Shown here piece after piece: positions 50,328 to 59,292 of a stretch of 64,000 nt of DNA; the first letter of the stretch is position 1, and the number at the start of each line of letters is the position of its first letter. The position numbers were made by a program, and so were the translations under genes. Source of the stretch: AP-16 sp963755055 (GTDB taxonomy: Bacteria > Pseudomonadota > Alphaproteobacteria > Rhizobiales > Xanthobacteraceae); NCBI GenBank assembly GCA_963755055.1, contig CAVWIS010000034.1, positions 434,001-498,000 of the forward strand. Reading direction: 5' to 3'. The notes beneath the pieces were generated by a model, which was not told the DNA's origin, did not search any database, and saw nothing but the letters and a program-made list of their open reading frames with translations.

Positions 50328-50638
50328 ATGTGCTACCGCGACCAGCGGACGCCATGTGGCGAGCGAGATGATGCCTTGCGCTATCTATTCGAGGACTATG
50401 CACTCGACACGGATCGTCGCGAGCTGAGTCGCGGACCTGGGCTGGTGCCTGTGGAGCCGCAGGTGTTCGACGTCCTTGTCCACCTGATCCGGTATCGTGA
50501 CCGTGTCGTTAGCAAGGATGATTTGCTGGCTTCGGTCTGGCACGGGCGCATTGTCTCGGAGTCCGCGCTGTTCAACCGCATCAACTCGGCCCGGAGTGCG
50601 ATCGGGGACACCGGAGACCGGCAACGACTCATCAAGAC
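50328..50638 (+). pseudogene. Winged-helix (Trans_reg_C) regulator, N-terminal fragment
   Basis: The sequence reads RYLFEDYALDTDRREL, then VPVEPQVFDVLVHLIRYRDR, VVSKDDLLASVWHGRIVSES and NRINSARSAIGD, the DNA-binding domain of CadC/adenylate-cyclase-like regulators that usually continue into TPR repeats. The homology stops at RQRLIKT exactly where the partial soxC copy begins (50639), so the rest of the gene has been lost by rearrangement. It lies divergent from soxC. A TTG at about 50376 could be the native start. Confidence 0.7.
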
Positions 50639-51005
50639 TGGATCAACAACTGGTGGGCGTCCGGCTTGATGTCGGGAATGCCGCTGTGCGAACGCTCGAA
50701 GTGCAAGCCGTTGGGCGTGATCATGCCGTCGAGCAGATGGTGCGGCGTGCGCGCCGCTCCGGTTCCGATCGTTCCCGGCAACGACGCGAATGTCCGTGCG
50801 ACCTTGCTCTCGAATTTGGACGGCTGGCCGTAGCCGACGAATCCCGATCCCGGAAGTTTTGTCCACGAGTTCGATCAGCAGCTCGCCGGCCTTGCTCGGC
50901 AACGCGCTGCCGATCGCCACCGGCGCCGAGAAACAGACGGCGATCGAGAAGACCGTTTCCCGCGACCGCGTCAGGCTGGGGCGGCACTGATCGTTTGTTC
51001 CGCAT
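50639..51005 (-). pseudogene. SoxC-like N-terminal gene fragment (copy 2)
   Basis: On the minus strand an ATG at 51005 opens MRNKRSVPPQPDAVAGNGLL and DRRLFLGA, matching the Tat leader region of soxC. The frame is then lost: the matching VAIGSALPSKAGELLIE lies one frame over. Homology ends at 50639 at the junction with the winged-helix fragment. It is therefore a dead 5' remnant of a diverged soxC paralogue. Confidence 0.75.
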
Positions 51006-51069
51006 CGTGCTCTCCTCGGTTGACGAGTTGTCATGCCATTTCGCTGCTCACTTCTGGTCCGCCCGCCGC

Positions 51070-53112
51070 TCACCCGCTTGCGATCCGCCGCGCGCCTTCC
51101 CGGAACAGCGCCGCATCGTCGGGCGCAAACTGCATCGCGGTGAGGAAATCCTCGACACCATAGGCCGGAAACGTTTTTGCGATCTCCGCCATGTGGGCGC
51201 GCGCCTCGTCGAGCCGGTCGGCCAGCGCCAGCGAGTAGGCGGCGATCGCCAGGATGTGCGCGTGCGCGTTGGGGCGAAGCGCGGCCTTGACGCCAAAATC
51301 CGCCGCCTCGTCGAACTGTCTCAGGCGCACCAGCGCCATGGCGCGCGTGCCGAGCATGCCGAACAGCAGCGGGTCGTATGGGCTCAGCCGCCGCGAATCG
51401 TCGGAAAATTTGATCGCCGCCTGCGGATCGCCGGCCTGCGAGTGGACGAACGACAGCGTGTAGTGGCCGAGCGCGAAGTTGGGGCTCAGCTCGATCGCCC
51501 GCTCCAGCTCGATGACCGACTGCTCGACGCGGCCGCGCAGCCACAGCGCCCGCCCCATCGACCAGTGCGCCGCCGGGTCGCGGTCGTCGACCATCAGGCT
51601 CTGCCCGGCGGTCTCGAACGCCCGGTCGATCTCGCGGGCGCGGTCCGCCCAGCCCTGAAAAGCGTTCTGGAAGTGGGTGAAGGAGAGGCCCGCATAGGCG
51701 CGCGCGAAGGTCGGATCGAGGCCGACCGCGGTCTCGAAGAAATGCCGGGCCTGCTCGTTGTCCGCCCGGTTGAACCGGTACATGTGCCACAGGCCGCGGT
51801 GATGCGCCTCCCAGGCGTCGAGCGAGCTCGGCGGCCGCAAGATCGCCCGGTTGCGCTCGGCGGTCTCGATCTCGTGGGCAATGGACGCGACGATCCGATT
51901 GCCGATCTCGTCGAGCACCAGGAAGGCGTCGTCGGCCTTGTGGTCGAAGACTTCTGCCCAGACGATCCGGGCGGTGCGGGTCTCGGCGAGCTCGACCGTC
52001 ACGACGAGACGCTTGCCGTTGCGCCGCAGGGAGCCACTGACCACATAATCGACGTTGAGCATCCGGCCCGCCTCTTCCGGGGCGATCCGTCGCTCGTGCA
52101 GCGCGAACACGGTGCCCTGGGCGATGACGAACAGGTTTCGCAGCTTGGCGAGCCGGGTGATCACGTCGTGGGCGAGCCCGCCGGCCGGTCCGCCCGGGAT
52201 AGCCGATGTCTGGTCGGCAAACGGCATCACCGCGATGGAGGCGCGGCGCGGTTTTGTCGGACCGCTCTCCGCGCTGCCGGCAGTCGGTTCAGCCGATCGG
52301 ATGGACGTCGCCGTTCGCTGCGGAGAAACTTCCTGTGCCCTGGCGGCCCGCCAGGCGTCGCGGATCGGCGCGCAATCGAGACCTTCCGCTTCGAACAGGC
52401 GGGTGGTCGCCGCCAGGTGCTCCTTTCCCTCGCGGATGCGGCCGTGCCGGGCCAACGCCTGCAGGAGCGCCTCGTGGATGCGGCGGTCGAATGGGGCAAG
52501 CTCGCGCCATTTCTCGAGATGCTGGAAAACCTCGTCATCCGCGGCGCTGCCGACCAGGTGCTCCAGCACGGCGGCATGGCAGCCGCGAAAGCGCCGGCGC
52601 TGCGCCATGAGCCAGCCGTCGAAGATGGGATTGCGCTCGATCTCCATGCCTTGGAGAAAATCTCCGGCAAACAGCGCGGACAGTTGTCGCAGCCGCGCCG
52701 GCGCCAGCGTCCCGATACCCGCCTGGGTGGCGCGCGCGATCTCGATCGCATCGACCAGGCAGTCCGCGAGATCGAGCCTGACCGTGTCGGCGCCGGTAAC
52801 GACCCGGCGCCGCCCGGGCTCGTCGACGATGCTCCTGATCTTGCTCAGGCACCAGCGCAGCTCGCCGCGCGGGTCGTCGGGGACGTCCCACAAGAGCTCG
52901 CAGAGCTGGCTGCGCCCGATCGGGTTGGCGGCCAGCGCCAGGTAGGCGAACAGCGCCCGCACCTTGCGCGAGGGCAGCGCCAGCGCAACGCCGTCGCGGC
53001 TGATCGTCATCGGCCCGAGCAGGCGCGCCTCGAGCGCAGGCGCGCTGCCGCTGCCGCCTGACCGATCGGAATCCACGCCCATCTCCACGCCGGCTCCCAC
53101 GCTCGCTCCCAC
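51070..53112 (-). CDS. SARP/BTAD-type transcriptional regulator with TPR sensor half
   Basis: A 680-residue cytosolic regulator. Residues about 28-110 form an OmpR-like winged helix (ARLLGPMTISRDGVALALPS, RKVRALFAYLALA), followed by a bacterial transcriptional activation domain (about 120-260, with ELAPFDRRIHEALLQALARH). Residues about 295-400 form an adenylate-cyclase-associated-like module (SIAVMPFADQTSAIPGG, then LNVDYVVSGSLRRNGKRLVV, a FlgO/TolB-N-like fold), and the remainder (about 420-680) is TPR repeats. This DNA-binding plus TPR layout is common in rhizobia. The start is either GTG 53112 or ATG 53082. Its target is unknown; the truncated winged-helix gene nearby may be a relative. 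Confidence 0.82.
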   Translation of the reverse strand: MGASVGAGVEMGVDSDRSGGSGSAPALEARLLGPMTISRDGVALALPSRKVRALFAYLALAANPIGRSQLCELLWDVPDDPRGELRWCLSKIRSIVDEPGRRRVVTGADTVRLDLADCLVDAIEIARATQAGIGTLAPARLRQLSALFAGDFLQGMEIERNPIFDGWLMAQRRRFRGCHAAVLEHLVGSAADDEVFQHLEKWRELAPFDRRIHEALLQALARHGRIREGKEHLAATTRLFEAEGLDCAPIRDAWRAARAQEVSPQRTATSIRSAEPTAGSAESGPTKPRRASIAVMPFADQTSAIPGGPAGGLAHDVITRLAKLRNLFVIAQGTVFALHERRIAPEEAGRMLNVDYVVSGSLRRNGKRLVVTVELAETRTARIVWAEVFDHKADDAFLVLDEIGNRIVASIAHEIETAERNRAILRPPSSLDAWEAHHRGLWHMYRFNRADNEQARHFFETAVGLDPTFARAYAGLSFTHFQNAFQGWADRAREIDRAFETAGQSLMVDDRDPAAHWSMGRALWLRGRVEQSVIELERAIELSPNFALGHYTLSFVHSQAGDPQAAIKFSDDSRRLSPYDPLLFGMLGTRAMALVRLRQFDEAADFGVKAALRPNAHAHILAIAAYSLALADRLDEARAHMAEIAKTFPAYGVEDFLTAMQFAPDDAALFREGARRIASG

Positions 53113-53235
53113 GGCTGGCGGCTACGATTCAGGCATCGAGGTTACGGCGCCTGTGTGCGCCCGGACCCGGGCCGTCGCCGTTGCACGGGCTTAAGGCGAC
53201 AGCCTCGCATAGCACCGCCCGAATGGAGCGTGAAC

Positions 53236-54085
53236 ATGGCCACATCCGCCGCCGCCCTCAGCCAGAGCCGGGACGCCGCCCCGATCGATCTCTCAGCCCT
53301 CAAGGCCCGCCAGCAGGGGGCCTGGTCCTCCGGCGACTATGCGGTCGTCGGCACCACCCTGCAGATCGTCGGCGAGGAGCTGTGCGAAGCCCTCGACATC
53401 CGCTCGGGAGAGAAGGTGCTCGATGTCGCGGCCGGCAACGGCAATGTCTCCCTCGCCGCCGCGCGGCGCTGGTGCGAGGTGGTGGCGACCGACTACGTTC
53501 CGGCACTGCTCGAGCGCGCTCGCGAGCGCGCCGCCGCGGACCGGCTCGCCATTACCTTCCGCGAGGCCGACGCCGAGGCGCTGCCGTTCGCGACCGCCAG
53601 CTTCGACGCGGTGGTGTCGACCTTCGGCGTGATGTTCACGCCCGACCAGGACAAGGCGGCAGCCGAGCTCCTCCGGGTGTGCCGGCCCGGCGGCAGGATC
53701 GGGCTGGCCAACTGGACGCCGGTCGGCTTCATCGGGCAGGTCTTCAAGAACTCTCGGCAAATACCTGCCGCCGCCGGCCGGCGCGAAGTCTCCCGCGCTG
53801 TGGGGCACGCCGGCGCGCATCACCGAGCTGTTCGGGACGGCGGCCGCCTCGATCAGGGCCGAGCCGAAGAGTTTCATGTTCCGCTATCGCTCGCCCGAGC
53901 ATTTCCTCGACATCTTCAGGACCTACTACGGTCCGATGCTCAAGGCGTTCTCCGCCCTCGACGAGGCCGGCCAGAACGGGCTGAGGAACGATCTGCTCGA
54001 GCTGATCGCGAGGTTGAACCGCGCCGACGACGGCACCATGGTGGTTCCCAGCGAATATCTGGAGGTGGTGATCACCCGGCGCTGA
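53236..54085 (+). pseudogene. SAM-dependent methyltransferase, one frame break
   Basis: A class I methyltransferase of the UbiE/Methyltransf_11 type. The SAM site is EKVLDVAAGNGNVSLAAARR, the acidic loop is VVATDYVPALLERARERAAA, and EADAEALPFATASFDAVVST is motif II. After GFIGQVFKN the frame changes at about 53746 by one extra base, and the protein continues as TLGKYLPPPAGAKSPALWGT, MFRYRSPEHFLDIFRTYYGP and VPSEYLEVVITRR to the stop at 54085. The two halves together have the normal length of about 282 residues. The break is either a sequence error or a recent mutation. The substrate is unknown. Confidence 0.82.
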
Positions 54086-54153
54086 TCGCCCTCGGAGCAT
54101 CGACGGCCGCGACAGCAGCTGCTCGTCGCGGCCGTAGGCGTCTCGTCAGCTCA

Positions 54154-54939
54154 TCAGCGTCTCGACCAGTTCGGCTCGCGCTTGTTCAGGAACGCATCCA
54201 CCCCTTCGGCGAAATCCGGCGTTTCGGCCAGCGCTACGGCGGTCTCGAGCTCGAGCGCCATGCCGTCCTCGAATGTCAGCCCGGCGCCAAGCGTGATGGT
54301 CTGCCGGATCGCAGCCAGCGCCGCGGCGGGCTTTGCCGTGAGCTGCTCGGCGTAGTCCTGCACCCGGCGTCTCAGGTCGGCAGGCTCGACCAGCTCGTCC
54401 ACAAGCCCGAGCGCGAGCAACTCGGCCGCGTCCAGCATGCGCCCTTCGTAGAGATAGCGGATCGCCCGCGGTCGACCGAGCAGCCGCGCCAGGGTCTGGG
54501 TCGTGGCAATCGGGGGGATGAATCCGATGCGAATTTCCGGCTGACCCAGTCTTGCGTTCGACGCCGCGAACCGGAGGTCGCAATGGAGCGCCATCTCCAG
54601 GCCGCCGCCGACGGCGGTCCCATGGATCGCGGCCAGCAGCGGTTTGGGCGAGGATCGCAGCAGCCGGGCGATGTCGTGACACATCGAGGCCCAGCGACGC
54701 ATGCCCGGGCCTCCCAAGCCCTCGAACTCCCGCAGATCGGCCCCGGCGCTGAAGTAGCCGTCGAGCGCGCTCGCCAGGACCAGCACCCGGACTTCGGGAT
54801 CGGCGAGCGCCGCGGCCATGCCCTCGCGCACCTCCTCGACCATCAGCCTGGTGAAGGCGTTCACCGGGGCCCGGTTGAACCTGAGCCACGCCACGCGCTG
54901 GTCGATGCTGAGATCAATGAAGGAAAAGCTGTGCGTCAT
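54154..54939 (-). CDS. Enoyl-CoA hydratase/isomerase family protein
   Basis: A 261-residue crotonase-fold protein. The oxyanion-hole segments are SALDGYFSAGADLREF and AAIHGTAVGGGLEMALHCDL. Catalytic-position Glu residues are found in GGGLEMAL and in LGQPEIRIGFIPP, consistent with hydratase activity on trans-2-enoyl-CoA. The C-terminus (EGVDAFLNKREPNWSRR) is the usual family end. It probably works in fatty or aromatic acid beta-oxidation, but no other beta-oxidation gene adjoins it. It converges on the methyltransferase gene. Confidence 0.92.
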   Translation of the reverse strand: MTHSFSFIDLSIDQRVAWLRFNRAPVNAFTRLMVEEVREGMAAALADPEVRVLVLASALDGYFSAGADLREFEGLGGPGMRRWASMCHDIARLLRSSPKPLLAAIHGTAVGGGLEMALHCDLRFAASNARLGQPEIRIGFIPPIATTQTLARLLGRPRAIRYLYEGRMLDAAELLALGLVDELVEPADLRRRVQDYAEQLTAKPAAALAAIRQTITLGAGLTFEDGMALELETAVALAETPDFAEGVDAFLNKREPNWSRR

Positions 54940-54981
54940 GCTGAACAGCCCTCGGCGGCGAATTTTGCCGACTTGAAGCGC

Positions 54982-55060
54982 CTAGTGCGGTGGATTTGAA
55001 GTTCCGATCAGTTGTGCCGCCCGCTCGTCATCGGAACTTCAAATCCAAAAACCGCACTAG
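54982..55060. repeat. CTAG-bounded hairpin element 1
   Basis: A near-perfect 79-bp inverted repeat: CTAGTGCGGTGGATTTGAAG and TTCCGAT on the left, ATCGGAACTTCAAATCC and ACCGCACTAG on the right, with a short loop. It starts and ends with CTAG. The plan is shared with the next element, but the stem sequence differs. Confidence 0.9.
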
Positions 55061-55073
55061 AATCATAAAGTTG

Positions 55074-55150
55074 CTAGTGCACCTCTTGATTCCGAAGTTC
55101 GCACTGGAGGGTGCCGCGGAGTGATGCGAACTTCGGAATCGGTGCACTAG
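55074..55150. repeat. CTAG-bounded hairpin element 2
   Basis: A 77-bp inverted repeat 13 bp after element 1: CTAGTGCACC, then GATTCCGAAGTTCGCA on the left, TGCGAACTTCGGAATC and GGTGCACTAG on the right. It has the same length, same CTAG ends and the same outer CTAGTGC as element 1, but a different stem. Confidence 0.9.
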
Positions 55151-55341
55151 TCATCCGGTTGCCCGTTGATGCGGTCTCGGCTTGCCACGATACCCGGTCC
55201 GATGCAATTGCCTGTCGGCGGCGATGTCTGCTTGCAGGCATTTCATCGCAACTGTGCCCAACGTTGCGTATCTCTTCGTGACGCCCATGTATGCCATGGT
55301 AGCGGTGCGCGGCGCCTCTGCGTGGAGGGCTGGTCCGGGAT

Positions 55342-56269
55342 ATGGTCGAAGAGATACTCGAGCATCACAAACGCGCTCCATCCGCGCTCGCCTTCATGGC
55401 GCGGGCGTTTCTTCCCTCCGCGGGGCTGGCTCGCGATGGGAGTTTTCCGCTCCTCGTCCTACGCTGGGCCGGATTGCGGATCGATCCGGGACATCTCGCG
55501 GCCATTCGGCGTGCCACGGGCCTTGCGGTCGAGGGCGGCGTCTCGCTGCTTTATCCACACGTCCTCGGGTTCCGTCTGCAGATGGCAGTGCTGACGCACC
55601 CGGCATTTCCGCTTCCCATCTGGACTGCGCTGCAGGTCCGCAATCGGCTCGTTCGACACCGACGAATCGATTCCGACGCCACATTCGATCTCGAGACGCG
55701 CGTTGGCGCGCATCGGTTGGTGGAGAAGGGCGTCGAGGTCGATCTGCTGAGTTGCCTGTCGCGCGGATCGGAGCGCTGCTGGGAAAGCAACATCACGTAT
55801 TTCTATCGCGGCCGATATGAGGGCGAGCGGACCGAGGCAGCGCGCGCCGCCTCGCCGGATCTGTCGGCGACGTCTGTCGTCGACCAATTCCATATGCCCA
55901 AGGGCGGCGGACGGACGTTCGGACGGCTGACCGGGGACTACAACGGCATTCACATCTGGAGCTGGTACGCGCGGCGGCTCGGCTTTCGCGACGCGTTCTC
56001 GCACCCCGCAGCGCGCAGCCGGGTTGTGCCTGGCGCGCCTTCGGGGGCCGCAATCGGATGCGCAGACGCTCGATCTGTGGATCAAGGGGCCGGTGTTCTA
56101 CGGCGCGGAGGTGGTTCTGAGCGCGGTCAACGGAGATGGCGGACTTCAGTTCGGGCTGGCGCTCGCAGGAGACCCCCGCACGGCCATCGCGGGAGCATGG
56201 CGTGGCGCATCTGACCCGGTGCAGGCCGACGCGGACACGGCCCGGCCGGGGACCACCCGTATTGCATGA
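55342..56269 (+). pseudogene. MaoC-like (hot-dog) dehydratase family protein, one frame break
   Basis: A hot-dog-fold protein of about 309 residues. The signature is RTFGRLTGDYNGIHIWSWYA, whose D-Y-N-x-I-H is the R-hydratase catalytic Asp/His motif, followed by RRLGFRDAFSHPA. One extra base at about 56008 shifts the frame; the continuation is GLCLARLRGPQSDAQTLDLW and VVLSAVNGDGGLQFGLALAG to the stop at 56269. The N-terminal 170 residues form a separate domain resembling the first half of acyl dehydratase-like proteins. Without the extra base it would be full length. It probably acts on an acyl-CoA or acyl-ACP; no partner genes help. Confidence 0.72.
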
Positions 56270-56364
56270 CGAAAATCCGCCCTTCGGCGCGGCCGCATTG
56301 ATCCAGATCAAAGCCGTCCTGACAGATGATGGTATTGTTGCGTTGCTAGGACTTGGGGCGTCGG

Positions 56365-56520
56365 ATGGATTACGACGACTATCTCCGGGAGCAGGCCATC
56401 AAGTATCGGCAGGTCGCCGAGGCCGTGGAGGAGTCCCTCGCCAGAGCGGAGTTCCTCGAGCTGGCGGCAATCTGCGAGGAGATAGCAAACAACATCGAAG
56501 ATCGAATGACGGCCGGCTGA
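56365..56520 (+). CDS. Small acidic helical protein (51 aa)
   Basis: A 51-residue open frame, MDYDDYLREQAIKYRQVAEA to the TGA at 56518. It is acidic, wholly helical in character, and ends CEEIANNIEDRMTAG. Short proteins of this pattern (YRQ.AE, then ELAAxCEExANxIEDR) recur, as far as I recall, as unnamed hypothetical proteins in Bradyrhizobium-type genomes. Function unknown. The ribosome site is weak. Confidence 0.6.
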   Translation: MDYDDYLREQAIKYRQVAEAVEESLARAEFLELAAICEEIANNIEDRMTAG

Positions 56521-56805
56521 GCCGTCGGCGGCCGGCCCGCGCGCGCCGGCATTCGCCCGCATGAGCAGCAGACCCCACGCCGGCGCCGGGCGTCCGGGCC
56601 CGCGGGTGCGGCCTGCGCCGCGGTGACGTCGAAGATCGAGAATTGCCGTTCCCTGCCGTTAGCCACCCGGCACCTCGCGGGTGCATGATCCTCGAAAGTC
56701 GCACCCGAGACTTTGGTTGGATCGCGGCGTTGACATGAATCAATTCGCAAGACCGCCGGTGCTACTAGAAATCCAGCGAATCTTCTGATGCGAAGGCATG
56801 GCACG

Positions 56806-57720
56806 ATGACGCAATCCTGGAGCGCGAATGCCGGTCCCGGCTTCGAGATCGTGAGCCGCGAGGATTTTTCCGAGTCGACCTTTCTCCTGGAGTTTCGCCA
56901 TCCGCTGATGGCCCGGGCCGCGCGGCAGGGCCAGTTCGTCATTGTCATGGCGAGCGACCACGGCGAGCGCATCCCGTTGACCATCGCCGACTTCGACCGC
57001 GACCGCGGCACGGTCACGCTGGTGATCCAGGCGGTCGGCAAGACCACCCGCGAGATGCAGCGCGATTGCCGGGTCGGGGCGCATCTGCACGCAGTGGTCG
57101 GGCCGATGGGCATTCCGAGCGAGATCGGCAAGGCCCGCAAGGTGATCTGCGTCGGCGGCGGGCTCGGCGTCGCGCCGATCTTTCCCCAGGCGCGCGCCCA
57201 CAAGGAGAAGGGCGCCTACGTCATCGGGATTCTCGGGTTTCGCAACCGGGACCTGGTCTTCTGGGAGGACAAGTTCCGCGCCTGCTGCGACGAGCTGATC
57301 CTGTGCACCGACGACGGCTCGGCGGGGATCAAGGGGCTCGTCACCGAAGGGATCCGCCAGGCCCTGGAAAAACATCCCGACGTCGAGGAGGTCGTGGCCA
57401 TCGGCCCGCCGATCATGATGAAGGGATGCAGCGAGGCAACGCGCGCGCACAAGATCAAGACCATGGTGAGCCTCAACCCGATCATGGTCGACGGGACCGG
57501 GATGTGCGGCGGGTGCCGGGTCAAGGTCGGCGGCAAGGTGCTGTTCGCCTGCGTCGACGGCCCGGACTTCGACGGCCACGCCGTCGACTTCGACGATCTC
57601 ATGGACCGGTTGAAGCGTTACGTGCCCAGCGAACGGCAGGCGCTGGAGCGATGGCAGGAGAGCTGCCGATTGCGCAGCCAGGTCGACGCCGCGCCGGTCG
57701 CGGCGGGTCCGGGCGGCTGA
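56806..57720 (+). CDS. nfnA: NfnA-like FAD/2Fe-2S NAD(P)H oxidoreductase subunit
   Basis: A 304-residue ferredoxin-NADP reductase-fold protein of the NfnA/SudB/PyrK-like family. It has an FAD-binding beta barrel (about 10-95, RIPLTIADFDRDRGTVTLVI), an NAD(P) domain (VICVGGGLGVAPIFPQARAH) and a C-terminal 2Fe-2S site VDGTGMCGGCRVKV ... FACVDGP. Three Cys plus the preceding Asp are the ligands known for NfnA. It is the first gene of a cluster with NfnB-like and KorAB-like genes. In anaerobes NfnAB bifurcates electrons between NADH, NADPH and ferredoxin; here it could couple the oxoacid oxidoreductase to NAD(P). ATG 56788 is an alternative start. Confidence 0.85.
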   Translation: MTQSWSANAGPGFEIVSREDFSESTFLLEFRHPLMARAARQGQFVIVMASDHGERIPLTIADFDRDRGTVTLVIQAVGKTTREMQRDCRVGAHLHAVVGPMGIPSEIGKARKVICVGGGLGVAPIFPQARAHKEKGAYVIGILGFRNRDLVFWEDKFRACCDELILCTDDGSAGIKGLVTEGIRQALEKHPDVEEVVAIGPPIMMKGCSEATRAHKIKTMVSLNPIMVDGTGMCGGCRVKVGGKVLFACVDGPDFDGHAVDFDDLMDRLKRYVPSERQALERWQESCRLRSQVDAAPVAAGPGG

Positions 57721-57755
57721 GCATCGCAGAGCCGGCGATCCGGCAGGAGACAGTG

Positions 57756-59261
57756 ATGGCGAAGAAGAAAACCATCCGCACCATCCCGCAGGAACGTACC
57801 GCGATGCGGGAGCAGGACCCGCTGGTCCGTTCCAGGAATTTTGCCGAGGTCACCTGCGGCTACAGCGTCGAGGATGCGCTGCGCGAGGCCGAGCGCTGCC
57901 TGCTGTGCCCCGAGCAGCCCTGCGTCGCCGGCTGCCCGGTCGGCATCGCCATTCCGGACTTCATCCAGAAGATCAGCGAGAAGAATTTTCACGGCGCCTA
58001 CGACGTCATCACCGACACCAACCTGCTGCCGGCGATCTGCGGCCGCGTCTGCCCGCAGGAGAGCCAGTGCGAGGGCGTGTGCACCGTGAAGGATGCTCTG
58101 GAGCCGGTGGCGATCGGCCGGCTCGAGCGCTTCCTCGGCGACATGGCGATCGCCGAGGGCTGGGCCAACGTGCCCTATATCGAGCCCAACGGGCTGCGCG
58201 TCGGCATCGTCGGCTCCGGACCCGCCGGGATGGCGTGCGCCGCCGACATGGCGAAGGCCGGCTGCGACGTCACGGTCTACGAGGCCTTCCACGAGCCCGG
58301 CGGCGTGCTGAAATACGGCATCCCGGAATTCCGCCTGCCCAACGACGTCGTCGACGCCGAGATCGGAAAGCTGGTCGCGCTGGGCATCCGCTTCGAGTGC
58401 AACACCCTGGTCGGGCGCCTGTTCACCATCGAGCAGATGATCACCGAGATGGGCTACCACGCGGTCTTCGTCGGCACCGGCGCCGGCTATCCGAGCTTCA
58501 TGGGCATTCCCGGCGAGTCGCTCAACGGCGTGCTCTCAGCCAACGAGCTGCTCACCCGCTGCAATCTGATGCGGGCGCGGGATTTCCCCGACTTCGACAC
58601 GCCGCTCCAGCTCGGCCGCCGCGTTGCCGTCATCGGCGCCGGGAACACCGCCATGGACGCGATGCGCATGTGCCTCCGGCTGGGGGCGGAGCGCGTGTCG
58701 TGCGTCTATCGGCGCACCCGGGCGGAGGCTCCGGCGCGCGCCGAGGAGATCCATCATGCCGAGCAGGAAGGCATCGCGTTCCATTGGCTGACCAGCCCGG
58801 TCGAGCTCATCGACGACGGCCGCAAGGGCGTCCGCGCCATGCGCTGCGTGCGCATGGAGCTCGGCGAGCCCGACGAATCCGGGCGGCGCCGGCCGGTCGT
58901 GGTCCCCGACAGCGAGTTCGAGTTCGAGGCCGACACCGTGGTCTATGCGATCGGCACCAACGCCAATCCGATCCTCGGGCAGACCTCGGGGCTGCGGCTC
59001 GACAAGCGCGGCTACATCGCGGCCGACGACGATCTCGCCACCTCGATCATGGGCGTGTTCGCCGGCGGCGACATCGTCACCGGGGCGGCGACCGTGATCG
59101 AGGCGATGGGCGCCGGGCGGCGGGCCGCGGGCAGCATGAAGGCCTATCTCGGCCTGCGCGACACCGACGTCGTCTACCTGCCGGAGCGCGGCGAAAGCGC
59201 CGGGACGCTGTTCGGGATCGATCTTGCCGAGCGCAATTATGCACGCATCCGGCTCGCCTGA
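57756..59261 (+). CDS. nfnB: NfnB/GltD-like FAD and 4Fe-4S oxidoreductase subunit
   Basis: A 501-residue protein of the glutamate synthase small-subunit/NfnB family. The N-terminal 4Fe-4S region has CLLCPEQPCVAGCPVGIAIP and ICGRVCPQESQCEGVC. The FAD Rossmann motif is VGIVGSGPAGMACAADMAKA, the NAD(P) motif is VAVIGAGNTAMDAMRMCLRL, and the end has GVFAGGDIVTGAATVIEAMG. The spacing of Cys matches NfnB. The ATG at 57756 has AGGAGA six bases upstream and lies 35 bp after nfnA. There is no GltB-type large subunit here; the neighbours argue for ferredoxin-NAD(P) transfer rather than glutamate synthesis. Confidence 0.87.
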   Translation: MAKKKTIRTIPQERTAMREQDPLVRSRNFAEVTCGYSVEDALREAERCLLCPEQPCVAGCPVGIAIPDFIQKISEKNFHGAYDVITDTNLLPAICGRVCPQESQCEGVCTVKDALEPVAIGRLERFLGDMAIAEGWANVPYIEPNGLRVGIVGSGPAGMACAADMAKAGCDVTVYEAFHEPGGVLKYGIPEFRLPNDVVDAEIGKLVALGIRFECNTLVGRLFTIEQMITEMGYHAVFVGTGAGYPSFMGIPGESLNGVLSANELLTRCNLMRARDFPDFDTPLQLGRRVAVIGAGNTAMDAMRMCLRLGAERVSCVYRRTRAEAPARAEEIHHAEQEGIAFHWLTSPVELIDDGRKGVRAMRCVRMELGEPDESGRRRPVVVPDSEFEFEADTVVYAIGTNANPILGQTSGLRLDKRGYIAADDDLATSIMGVFAGGDIVTGAATVIEAMGAGRRAAGSMKAYLGLRDTDVVYLPERGESAGTLFGIDLAERNYARIRLA

Positions 59262-59292
59262 TGCGCAAGCCGAAGAGGACAAGGCCAGGACC

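Noticed and set aside
57756..59261. Glutamate synthase small subunit (GltD)
   Set aside because: The family match is real but there is no GltB gene and the NfnA-like and KorAB neighbours point to ferredoxin/NAD(P) electron transfer.
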